A stretch of DNA of 64,000 nucleotides from Craspedostauros australis (taxonomy: Eukaryota > Bacillariophyta > Bacillariophyceae > Mastogloiales > Achnanthaceae): assembly GCA_026770025.1 (NCBI GenBank), contig JAMXDE010000029.1, forward strand, positions 723,917 to 787,916, written 5' to 3'. This document shows positions 10,164-19,971 of this stretch, one piece after another (position 1 is the first letter of the stretch; each line of letters opens with the position of its first letter). The notes below the pieces were generated by a model. The model was not told the origin of the DNA. It saw only the letters and a list, made by a program, of their open reading frames with translations, and searched no databases. Position numbers and translations under genes: made by a program.

Positions 10164-11724
10164 ATGGGATCAGAAAACCCCGTTGTCTTCTTTGACATCA
10201 CGATCGGCGGCTCCCCAAAGGGACGCATCGAAATGGAGCTCCGCGCGGACGTCGTTCCAAGAACGGCCGAGGTAAGAGCGCAAGTGAGGTCTGCATGTGT
10301 GTGCACATTTTCCGCCAGCATGTGGTGTGGTGTTACGATACCACCATGGAGCATACAACTTTGCACAGCAACTCATCTGAAGGATGAACCTGATCGCATC
10401 ACGGTGCAACGTTCACCAGCACTCATTGCAGGCGTATCGCCACCTCCATTCGCACGCACCGTCTCACCCTCTGCATCTGCCTCTGCACTGTTCTCTTGTG
10501 TTTTCCTTTACCATGTATGCGACTATCAACAATCAAATCGTTCACTCTGTCGGAATAGAACTTCCGGTGCCTTTGCACAGGGGAGAAGGGAGTGGGTCGT
10601 TCTGGAAAGCCGCTGCATTTCAAGGGTTCCGCCTTCCACCGCGTCATTCGTGAGTGATTGTGCTAGTTATCATGGCAGAAAACACGCAGTGTTGGTTGGA
10701 GAACATAGGTGACCCGTACACTTTGATTTGATTGCAACGCAACAAACAACTGACGATCCTTCTTTTCTTCCTTTTTCTTCCGAAACACATGATACGGCAT
10801 TGTACTCATATGGCACGATGGTCACAGCTGGATTCATGGCGCAAGGTGGAGACTTCACGCGCGGAAATGGAACGGGTGGTGAAAGCATTTACGGAGAGAA
10901 GGTACGTCGACAATCATGTTATTGGCCAAAGAGGACCACGATCAAACGATTCACGTTGGACTGCTCGAACTCACATCAATACTCCATACCATGATTGTTT
11001 CAATCCTATTACTTATGCATACTGCGATGTCCACATCGATTCATTTCCACAGTTCCAAGACGAAAATTTCAAGTTGAAGCACACAGGGTAAGTTGCGAGT
11101 GGAGCATGCATACCTCGCATCTGTGCGGGTTGCATAGACAACGTGACGCAGCGGTGGCAGTGTAATATGTGCAATGGCAAACCGAAAAAATGATCCGCAC
11201 TGATCACCTCTCCTTGCTTTCGCTGCTTTTTTCATTTTGTCATTGTGCAACAATTTCATATCGATCGTGCAGATCGGGCATCCTGAGCATGGCCAATGCG
11301 GGAGCGAACACCAACGGAAGTCAATGTAAGTTCGTTCCATCACTGTGAGATTGTGCCATTGTCCTGCCTGCTCCGCTCTTTTGCATCAATTCCAAAATGA
11401 GCAAGGAGCAATCCTCACACCAAGTGTTTCATGTGCAACTTCTGATGCTCAACTCACGTGCTCTCCTTACGCATCTCCCCGTGCGGTCATTATCTATGCT
11501 TACGGCGATCCGGACCCACATGTCATGGATAATACCATATCTTCAATCGGAACAACGCAGTCTTCCTTTGCACTGCAAAAACGGAATGGCTCGACAACAA
11601 GCACGTCGTCTTCGGCAGGGTCGTTTCCGGCATGGATGTCGTGTCTGCCATCGAACAAGTCGGCAGTGAGTCAGGTCGAACCCGCGTCGCCGTCGCCATC
11701 GCGGATTCCGGCCAACTTCGGTAG
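10164..11724 (+). CDS. Cyclophilin-type peptidyl-prolyl isomerase (174 aa, six exons)
   Basis: Reconstructed as exons 10164-10271, 10559-10649, 10828-10901, 11053-11087, 11273-11325 and 11561-11724. They sum to 525 nt, i.e. 174 codons plus TAG, with every junction obeying GT-AG and keeping frame. The product is a single-domain cyclophilin A-like enzyme catalysing cis-trans isomerisation of Xaa-Pro bonds, probably cytosolic (no signal peptide). Active-site residues are present: R in FHRVI, F and Q in PGFMAQGG, W in TEWLD, and H in KHVVFG. Donors are GTAAGA, GTGAGT, GTACGT, GTAAGT and GTAAGT; introns are 287, 178, 151, 185 and 235 bp. It is followed 592 bp downstream by a paralogue with the same intron positions, so this is a tandem duplication. 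The frame assignment is strong; only exact UTRs are unknown. Confidence 0.95.
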
Positions 11725-12316
11725 AGAAGTGAGGTGGGAACAGAGACCGAGAGATTGAGAAGAGTGACGCAGCATGAACATGCGCAACACAGAGAAAATG
11801 GTATCATCTATCATCTACTTGTATTGGAGTATCCAAGTTCGAAAGGTACAGTAGATTGAAATAGTGTTGTAGTTGTTCCTGTCTTGTTGTGCTCCATGGA
11901 GTGGCCTACCTTTGGTTGACGCAGTCGCGATAGTTTCAAAACAGTTTTAGTCCAATTGGTCAACTGCGCGGTATCTTTTTCCCGAACCTGCGACAGTCAC
12001 AATGGAGCACAGAAATGTCCGTTTGATGCCAACAGCCGTCACAAGATGTCGTTGTTGTCGCCTTCCGTTTGTTTTTGGTGATGACAATTGGGAGGCGAAA
12101 CAACATCAACAGCATCAACATCACCAACATCATCAGTGGCGACATCAGCGGCGGCAGCGTCACAATCACAACAAACGAAGAGAGACACAGACAGGGAGGC
12201 CTAGTTGCGACAGCGACATCACGAGGACAGCATTGGAGTGCGGCGATAGAAAAGCGAGAGACAAGCCTCGGCACAGACGATAGAGAGAAACGGAAGCAAA
12301 GGAGGCAGTCGACAGG
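11725..12316. other. Spacer between tandem cyclophilins
   Basis: Spacer of 592 bp holding the 3' flank of cyclophilin 1 and the promoter or 5' UTR of cyclophilin 2. A CAACAT/CACCAACAT trinucleotide-like stretch lies near 12100-12145. No independent gene is seen. Confidence 0.45.
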
Positions 12317-13962
12317 ATGGGTTGTGGATCGAGCACCGAGCAGACGCATGAGCTGCCAACATACCCGGAAGGGAAGAACCCGATCGTCTTTTTCGACATT
12401 GAGATCGGAGGCCAGCCCAAGGGACGCATCGAGATGACCCTGCGAGCGGATGTGGTTCCACGAACAGCCGAAGTACGTTGATATCGTGTCATGATCCATT
12501 GGGCAATTGGGTCGTCCGCGCTGTTGGGTGCTTTTTGTGTGAGCCGAACAAAGATGAAGCTTGAGCTATGCCGATACCAAGCACTTCCGAATGGTCTCGA
12601 TCCATTTGGTTGCGTTCGGCTCCGCTCAGTTGAGGAATTGCAATGGCTATTTGGTGCATTGTTGCGTCATGCTCAAGTCTCCATCTCACCAGCGTTTGTT
12701 ATTTCTGTGTCTCGCCATTGAATTGGATTGTGGCTCCCATCATCGTGATGTTGCCATCTTTCGTGAATGCCATCATGTGCTGGAACACTGTGCACGCCGT
12801 TGATGTCTCGCAACAACCAGAATTTCCGGTGTTTATGCACAGGAGAGAAGGGCAAAGGGTCGCTTGGCGCCCCGTTGCATTTCAAGGGCTCGTCCTTCCA
12901 CAGAGTCATCCGTAAGTTCGATCATCAAGATGAGCTGTCAGCGCTCATTGTGATCAGGCAATGTGATGCCAGGTGATGCAATATCATGCGATGTCAACTC
13001 TGGACCTACATATGGGACATTATCGAGCGTTCATCTCTCGCCACGAATCGTCGCTCTCAACCGTGCCAAAAAGCTGAGGCACGTCTTCTCACTCTCTCTC
13101 TCGTTGAATTGCATCCTGCTGCCTCTCTCGTTTTCATCCTCCGATAGCCAACTTCATGTGCCAGGGTGGAGACTTCACAAATCACAATGGAACTGGAGGC
13201 GAAGGTATTTGGGGACAGCAATGGAGTGATGAAAACTTCAAGCTCAAGCACACTGGGTGAGTACACCGCCGGATGCAGCATATTGGTATGCGGCTGTGTT
13301 TGTGACTCTTGGGAGCGTCTCTACCTGCGCATGTGCGTATGGTGAGAAGAATTACGGCTGTATTTCACATGCCTCACAGTATTGACCTTTGTCCCTGCTT
13401 ACTCTCTCGAATGGTCCCACCAATAATGCACTCCTCATAACATGATGTATAACCCGTACATCCCTTGCGAATTCCGTCAATTTTGCCGGCCGTTCTGCTC
13501 GTCCAACTCGGCCTCTTATCACGATTGGACGGCGAACATAGACCCGGGACGCTATCGATGGCAAACGCCGGGCCCAACACGAATGGAAGTCAATGTGAGT
13601 GCGGTTGTTATTCTTTTCCTCCCCATGGTGTCGGGTGCTGCTTGGTGATATTTGATGATGTTCTTTGATCCACGAGTCCGATGCAACGGGTGCTATCGAA
13701 AATGCGATGCAATCGCCCCCCTCACACCTTCACCATCTTCAATATTCATGTGCTACGCTACCACTCGATACCGTCCCACAATAATCCTTCAGTCTTTTTG
13801 TGTACGGAAAAGACAACTTGGTTGGATGGCAAGCACGTCGTGTTCGGCAACGTGACAAAAGGCATGGACGTTGTGAAGGAGATCGAACGATACGGAAGCG
13901 AATCCGGAGCCACGAGAAAGAAGGTCGTGGTCTCTGATTCTGGACAGTTGCCCATGGAGTAG
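12317..13962 (+). CDS. Cyclophilin with N-terminal myristoylation-type signal (192 aa, five exons)
   Basis: Exons 12317-12472, 12821-12911, 13148-13256, 13542-13594 and 13793-13962 sum to 579 nt, i.e. 192 codons plus TAG; all junctions are GT-AG and in frame. The isomerase core matches its upstream neighbour: [15 protein letters not shown], a W in [12 protein letters not shown], and an intact H. It differs by an 18-residue N-terminal extension starting MGCGSS. Gly2 and Ser6 fit the N-myristoylation consensus and Cys3 could be palmitoylated, so membrane attachment is likely (inference). Intron positions after VPRTAE, in FHRVI/P, in KHTG and in GSQ/F are the same as in the paralogue, but the paralogue's intron after GEK is absent. 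Introns are 348, 236, 285 and 198 bp. Confidence 0.94.
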
Positions 13963-14447
13963 AATGATTGGTCGGTGTGAATGAGATGCACCAAAAGTCG
14001 AATGACAAGAGTGTGTAATGTGTCCACACATGAATAATGATCGGATCCATTGCATTGCAGCGAGCGAGGACCTCTCCCCCCAGAAAAGCAATGGCACAGC
14101 CGAACGCACGCAGCGATGTTGAGGTATGAGCGTGGAAGATCGAGCCGGCGAAACAGAGCATAGAGAGGAAACAGAGGCCACGGAGAAGCATAGGCAAAAT
14201 GCCAGAATCCGCTGCAGCGGATCATTCCCCATTGGTCACATCAATGACGCATTAACACAGTATTTGTTCCAAGTGTACGTGCTGCCCCCAACTGCCGCAT
14301 GGCACATTGTGGAGTGAAGATGAATGTCTACTGCTCGCAGCGTATTCGTACATGCAATTCGACAACGGCAACCGCTTTTGTGCACAGTGGGGTGAAACAA
14401 AACAGCTTCCATCTGCTGACTCTCTCTAGTATCGCATCATGCGAATT
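13963..14447. other. Convergent intergenic region
   Basis: About 485 bp between the stops of cyclophilin 2 (+) and the glycosyltransferase (-). It should hold the 3' ends of both. No gene is recognised. Confidence 0.5.
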
Positions 14448-17027
14448 CTACAAATCTGGAATGTCTATAACCGCGTCGGGATCGGAAGGCGTGCCGACTG
14501 TCTCGTCGACATTGTCGCCACTTGCGGTGTTCGTCTTGGCCTCCTCCACGATGAACGGCACCAGCGCCCACTCAATGATGGCATCGACATTCGAGCATTT
14601 CGTCGCAATGAGGTGCTTTCCCACCCACTTGCTTAACGGCGGTAGATTCCCATTCGTCTCCTCCTCCGCATCACTGACGAAGTCTTCGCGATCCTGATTG
14701 CTCCTCTTCTGCAGCCAATCCTCCTCATCGCCATCTCCCCGACCGGCAACTCCCAAGCACATGTACGGTTCTTGCGTTCTGTCGGTTTCCGCAATCCGTC
14801 GTATCGTATGCAGCGGAACATTCGTGTGGAGGCTCATCTTCGGTGCGTGCACGCCATCTCCAAAGGACAGATATTGGCCCCATCGGCTCGTGCAGGGGAA
14901 GACGTGGACGGCTCCACCAGGCTGCGAATCCAACGACTCTCCGTCCATGCACCGGCCGACACGCAGGCCGTCCATCATACGGATCATGCACCGCGGGCCA
15001 GTCGGGCTGTACTCGCCTGCCGTCACATTCACAACACCATTCTCAAGACGCTCCAAACCACCGTCGGAGCTGCACGGTGCTATCTCCCATCGATTTTGGG
15101 GCAGCGTTTCATCCAGCACCACAGCACCGGTCTCCCAGTCGGTCGCCAACGTCGGAGGTACATGCTCATGAAAGCACGGGACGAGGCGGACCCTGTTGCG
15201 CTGCGGCCCCAATCCCAGACAAAGTGGCATGGCATCCCTGACGGTGTCCTTGGCAACAAACAACGATCCGTGTCCTTCCAGCAGCAAATGCACTTTCTGG
15301 TTCATCTCGTGCTCAGGATCGGTGATGTTGGCCGCTGTGAGAACGCCTTCTTCTCGTTGTCTCAAGCCGTCAATCCTGTGCTTGATTGCGGCGTCCACCT
15401 CGTCGGAGAACTTTCGAGCGTACAGATCGCCGCTGAGCTCCAGGATGTCGAGGTAGTCCGTGGTCATGATCGTTGGCGAGCGCCCGCAGTGGTTTGGATC
15501 GGGCATGATGCACTTGCGTTCGTCGCGCTTGTGGACCTCGCGTTCGTTCTCCCATTGATCAAACTGCAAATGCAAGAAGTGCCAATTGTGATGCTTGTGA
15601 CAGAAGGGCGTGTGCCGCAGAACCGTCCCGAAGAAGGTCTCGTCGGCCACGACAACGTGCTTCGCGTAGTCCAAGTAATCGAAAAGAAATGACCCAGGCA
15701 CTGGATTCGCGAGATAGTGAGCGAAGTCCTTGCTGATGATGAACCACTGGCTCGAGGTGTGCAATTCGATGCCGTGCGTGGTCTTCTGCAGTGGCGGTAA
15801 CCGGTAGATGCGATGGACACGGTCGTCGCATTCCACGAAGTAATGCCACACCTGATGTGCAGGCCGCGATGGTTTGAGGATGACGTGCATGAAGTTGGCA
15901 TCCTTGGGGAAGGAGGCGATGCGGTTCCGTATTCTCCTGTTGGAGGCCACGGGGTACGCAGATGACGCCATGTGCACGAAGTGCGTAAAATCGAACCGAT
16001 CCGCGTAGCGCAACATCTGCATGGTCGCATTCACCATGCTGAACCCACCCCAGTTGACACGGACTCGGTACTCATCGTCGAGAATGTGGATACGTGCGTC
16101 GCCGTCACTCGTTGCTGTCGATGACGACTTTGCTTTGGCATATTCTAACAGCTGTTGGTGTGTCTCTTCGTACTTGGCATCCACGTGAACGACGATGATC
16201 GTGGTTGGCTCCTCCACAGCCTCGATGAATTGTATCGTCGCCTCTGCGCTGTCATGGGCCAAGATGCCGTAGCATAGCACGACCTCTTCCGGGGATATGT
16301 ATTCAGTTTCGTTGCGCGGGGGTCGGTACGTTCGGTTCTGAATCATGCCGAGGTGAACACCCTTGGGAAGGTTATCAAAGTCGTAGTCTTCGTAATCTTC
16401 GCACTCATTTTGAAACTTGACATCCGTGAACGGCAATGGCGTCTCCATCCCAATGGCATTGATGTAATGTCCAAAGTGCTGGGCGATGAGCTCGCGGCAT
16501 TGCGGCGTCTCGGTATTGTCAAACATCTCTTCCATTCGGTTGTAGAGTGGTGCTGCGATGGCCTGCAGGACCTCCAGTGCGACATCCTCGGCGTCATCGC
16601 TGAAGTCGATGTCGTCAAAATCAGTCTCGGTGGCGGCGATCAACTCCTGGTGCTTCGTCTGTGGAACTTGCGTCGCCTCTTCCTCCGTGGTGTCGTTGTT
16701 GTGGATGCCGTCGCTGTGATTGTCGTGGCTGTCTTCGGCATCGTCATCTTCGTCGTCTTCTTCATCATCTTCTCCATCGTCATCGTCATCGTCATCATCT
16801 TCATCGTGTTCTTCGTCAATGCCGTCGTTTTCGCTGTCATTGTTACTGTCCGCATTGCCAATGACGCTGGACTCCATTTCAATGTCGACGACGCTTGGCG
16901 CATCCTCCTTCACAACGTTAACGTCTGCAGGATTGCTTGTTGTCGCTGCATTGATGATCTGAAGGAATGCAATGGCGCAAAGGACAATGCCAAGCCGTCT
17001 GCCGCGGCGGACGTGGAATCTCTGCAT
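14448..17027 (-). CDS. GT14-type (core-2/I-branching, xylosyltransferase-like) glycosyltransferase with lectin-like tail
   Basis: Predicted 859-aa type II membrane protein. A basic start (MQRFHVRRGRR) precedes a hydrophobic segment at about 12-28 that would act as a signal anchor. A very acidic stem at about 60-145 (long Asp/Glu runs) follows. The catalytic region at about 247-560 shows family GT14/Core2_Branch marks: VVLCYGILAH, TTIIVVHVDAKY near 274-285, VNWGGFSMVNA near 323-333, FTHFVHMASSAYPV near 346-359, and WFIISKDFAHYL followed by VVVADETFFGTVL. The C-terminal part at about 600-790, with CLG...RVRLVPC, WEIAPC, GRCMDG...VHVFPC and YMCLGV, resembles a ricin-B-type beta-trefoil. It probably adds GlcNAc or xylose to glycans in the Golgi; substrate is unknown. 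Stop is TAG; no intron is needed. Confidence 0.8.
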   Translation of the reverse strand: MQRFHVRRGRRLGIVLCAIAFLQIINAATTSNPADVNVVKEDAPSVVDIEMESSVIGNADSNNDSENDGIDEEHDEDDDDDDDDGEDDEEDDEDDDAEDSHDNHSDGIHNNDTTEEEATQVPQTKHQELIAATETDFDDIDFSDDAEDVALEVLQAIAAPLYNRMEEMFDNTETPQCRELIAQHFGHYINAIGMETPLPFTDVKFQNECEDYEDYDFDNLPKGVHLGMIQNRTYRPPRNETEYISPEEVVLCYGILAHDSAEATIQFIEAVEEPTTIIVVHVDAKYEETHQQLLEYAKAKSSSTATSDGDARIHILDDEYRVRVNWGGFSMVNATMQMLRYADRFDFTHFVHMASSAYPVASNRRIRNRIASFPKDANFMHVILKPSRPAHQVWHYFVECDDRVHRIYRLPPLQKTTHGIELHTSSQWFIISKDFAHYLANPVPGSFLFDYLDYAKHVVVADETFFGTVLRHTPFCHKHHNWHFLHLQFDQWENEREVHKRDERKCIMPDPNHCGRSPTIMTTDYLDILELSGDLYARKFSDEVDAAIKHRIDGLRQREEGVLTAANITDPEHEMNQKVHLLLEGHGSLFVAKDTVRDAMPLCLGLGPQRNRVRLVPCFHEHVPPTLATDWETGAVVLDETLPQNRWEIAPCSSDGGLERLENGVVNVTAGEYSPTGPRCMIRMMDGLRVGRCMDGESLDSQPGGAVHVFPCTSRWGQYLSFGDGVHAPKMSLHTNVPLHTIRRIAETDRTQEPYMCLGVAGRGDGDEEDWLQKRSNQDREDFVSDAEEETNGNLPPLSKWVGKHLIATKCSNVDAIIEWALVPFIVEEAKTNTASGDNVDETVGTPSDPDAVIDIPDL

Positions 17028-17607
17028 CGTGCAGCAGTTCCTATCCTTGAATAATGAATAATTGCGGACAGTTTATAATACAATGTGATGCTGTGTGCTG
17101 GTGTGCGTTGGTGGATTGTTCGGTGGGATGGAATTGGTTGAGTTCGTAGGTCGTACACACTCAACTCTATTCGGAACAGCGAGCACCGCCGTCATTTTTT
17201 GAAAGTTTGAATCGCTGTGTTGTTCCTTTTGTTGGTGATGGTTGTGTGCCTGACAGCCAAAGATACCATTTGGTGGTGGAGAAACGGTGTCCAGAACGGT
17301 ACATAGGCTCGTCAATTCTATCTAGAACGAGACAACAACCATGTGCCGGGGACTTCCATGCTTGTGGCAACAACGACAGCCCGTGGCCTCACCCTGCATG
17401 CAACGCATCAACAAGCACAGTGTTGCCAACTTCACTAGGTATCCATGCAATCCAGACATGGCTTATGTCGCGATCCAAACAACAAAAGACTCATCGTGGC
17501 AAATCTGTCGCCACATTGCTTTCGCGTTTGATTGTGGTTGTGAATGCACCGCCGCAATGCAATCTACATGTGGTGTTAGAAGTATACGACACGCCTGCTG
17601 GTCTCCA
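17028..17607. other. Intergenic spacer
   Basis: Spacer of 580 bp holding the promoter side of the glycosyltransferase (-) and the 3' flank of the prefoldin gene (-). No gene is recognised. Confidence 0.5.
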
Positions 17608-18595
17608 CTACGTCGACTTCTTGGCAGCACCTGCCTCATCGCCGGTCGTTCGTTTCCGTCGCACGTCCCAGTTGAAGATCCTCGTCATGCTGACCTCCGA
17701 TGTGACGATCTGATCCCTCACGAATGCCAGATCGGACTTGACGACCTCGTATTCTTTGCGAGCCGATTCCAGATTGTGCGTGAGGAAGTCGATCGCCTCC
17801 TCGTACGTGTATTCCAGCATGACGTTGGCGCCCAGCCAGAGGTTGACGATGCCGCAGTCCGTGTCCACCTCGGCCTTGCCGTATATGCTGTCCGCGAGGC
17901 TGTATCGTGTTATGGTGGTCTCGCCCGATTCCTTCTTCTTTTTGAGATTCGTCACCAAGCTCAACGACTTTTCGATGTCCGGGATCTTCTGCTGGTAGTT
18001 TTGTCCTGTTTGTGTTGTTATGCGATGCAATGGACAGCATTGGTTTGCACCACAAGGTCGGCCACCATTGAATGCCAATTCAGTTGGTTTGTGTCGAGTT
18101 CCGAATTGCCAAGAGGAGGTGTGATGTGATGTGTGGAGGGAGCAGCATAGAGCAATTCCCCAAAGCGCATCAATGTGATGGCAAACGGTGTACCGCATCA
18201 TTATCATTATGATTGTAACGAATGAGTGAATGGTTGAATGGTTGAATGAAAGAGCGGATGAAGGTGAGTTGGTTGCATGGTATGGCGTGGCGTGCATGAA
18301 ACGAAAAAGTGCTGACCATGAAAGGAGATGCTCCACAATCCTCTTGCGACAACTCACGCTTCTGGGTCAACGTCGTCTCAAAGGTCTTGAATTTGGAATG
18401 CAATTCGGAGTACGCGCCGATCAGGAGCTCCGCCGAAGCCGTGGGGGTGAAGGTCTTGGCGAAGGCTTCGACGTCGTCGATGAATTTGACGAACGGGATG
18501 CCGCGATCATTCTCTCCGTTCGTGATGGAAAGCAGGCTCATGTCCTCCACAGGAACCGCCGTGTCCTTCGTCTCTTCTGCTGTTGTGGATGTCAT
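17608..18595 (-). CDS. VBP1: Prefoldin subunit 3 (VBP1/PAC10), two exons
   Basis: Reconstructed from exon 1 (18595-18358, 79 codons plus one base) and exon 2 (18005-17608). They sum to 636 nt, i.e. 211 codons plus TAG, across a 352-bp GT-AG intron (18357-18006); the split codon becomes Arg in LTQKR-QNYQQKIPDIEKSL. The protein is an alpha-type prefoldin subunit of the hexameric co-chaperone that delivers nascent tubulin and actin to TRiC/CCT. Seen in sequence: N-terminal helix with FVKFIDDVEAFAK, the KIPDIEKSLSLV coiled coil, ADSIYGKAEV, NLWLGANVMLEY, a second long coiled coil with FVRDQIVTSEVSMTRIFNWDV, and a basic tail. Length matches yeast and human homologues (about 200 aa). This is one of the firmest calls in the window. 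Confidence 0.95.
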
Positions 18596-19971
18596 GATGG
18601 GCTTGTGTGCGTGTGTGTTTGTGCAAGAGATGGAGTAGATGGGTCTCGTCTGAACGAGGAGCTGTGTCGCTTGTGGTGGGAGCTTGATTCAGGGTTGATG
18701 CTTGTCTCGGTGCTTTGTGTCATGTTTGTGGGTTGGGTCTGCGATGGTGGGCAGGGTGTGTGTGTTGGTGCGTTTGTTTGAGTGTGCTTGGCGACCTCTT
18801 TGGTCTTGTTGCTCATGGTCGGTTCTTGTCATGTCGGATGACTGCAAGACAGTGAAAGCTCAATACAAATACAATGAACGCTGATATCTACCAATTATCC
18901 AACATATTTGTGGATCGTGGAAAGACTCATGAGCTAGATCATAATGATTCAGACGACTCCCTCAGGAAAATTGAGTCGGAGAACCGAGTTTGGAGAACAC
19001 CCACGCGAAACTTGCCTCGGATTTCCTGTGACGATGATGGTGATGGATCTCGCGTCAGGCAACGCACTGCGATGGAAATGGATCTTGTGTCTGACGAGGC
19101 ACACAAAAACCTCACCCTCTCTCGCTCTCTCTTTGGAGTATAGTAGAGACAGCAACTCCAGCGAGTTCATCATCAAACGATGCTTACCATGGAGCCGTGC
19201 GTTCCGAACGACACGCCGCCGAAAATGAACAAGAGCGACCACCACCAAGGGGAAGGCAAAGACGGCACAACAAAACCTGAGTGTTGCGCGAACCTGGTCT
19301 GTGCGGGTGGCACAGCACAAAGACGCACAAACAGATTCGAACAGACACGAAGTTGAGGAGACCAAGAACAACAAGCCGTTGGTGTGAACGTTCCAGTGTG
19401 CCAGTCAGCCGCTCTCTCGAGACTTTCCTCGCTTCACGCTCGCAAACACATCCAAGACAGCACAGCCATCGTCATCATCACTATCATCCGCACCGACATT
19501 GTCATCGACACCGACATCGACTACCCACAGCACTCAACCTTCAGAACCACCCACGCCGTCTCCAGACCCTGCAGTCCCCGTAGTGGCGTTGGTATTGGTA
19601 GGTCGAGGAGTTACTGGTGGAGCAGTGGAGCAACCACACACAGATACGCTGATTCATCGCAGGTAGCGAAAAGCACCGCTGCCGCTGCCACTGCCACTGT
19701 ACGACTAGATAGCACACGATAGCATACGACAGCATACGATCTAAGGCGGTTCGAAGGCAACCGAAGGAATCAAAGCTGAACGGAGCCTGGCTGGAGTCCT
19801 CACGAAGGCAGAACAAGACAAGACCAGGTGAGCAGAATCAAACATTGTCGTCGCTGTTGATGACACCAACACTCATAATATCACTCACACCAACACCAGA
19901 ACTCCACGGTTTCTTGTTGCTGTCGCCCTTTCGCCTCCAATCAATTCTGCCGAACGGCTGTCAACAGCAAG
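18596..19971. other. Divergent intergenic region
   Basis: About 1.4 kb between the divergent prefoldin (-) and P-loop protein (+) genes. It contains GT-rich DNA (18600-18830), a pyrimidine stretch (19116-19134) and a short imprecise repeat of AGCATACGA type near 19705-19741. No coding region is convincing. Confidence 0.5.

Noticed and set aside
9888..10271. N-terminal extension of cyclophilin 1 from the ATG at 9898 or 9888
   Set aside because: The upstream translation has no targeting-peptide pattern or family similarity, and the [12 protein letters not shown] start is standard for cyclophilin A types.
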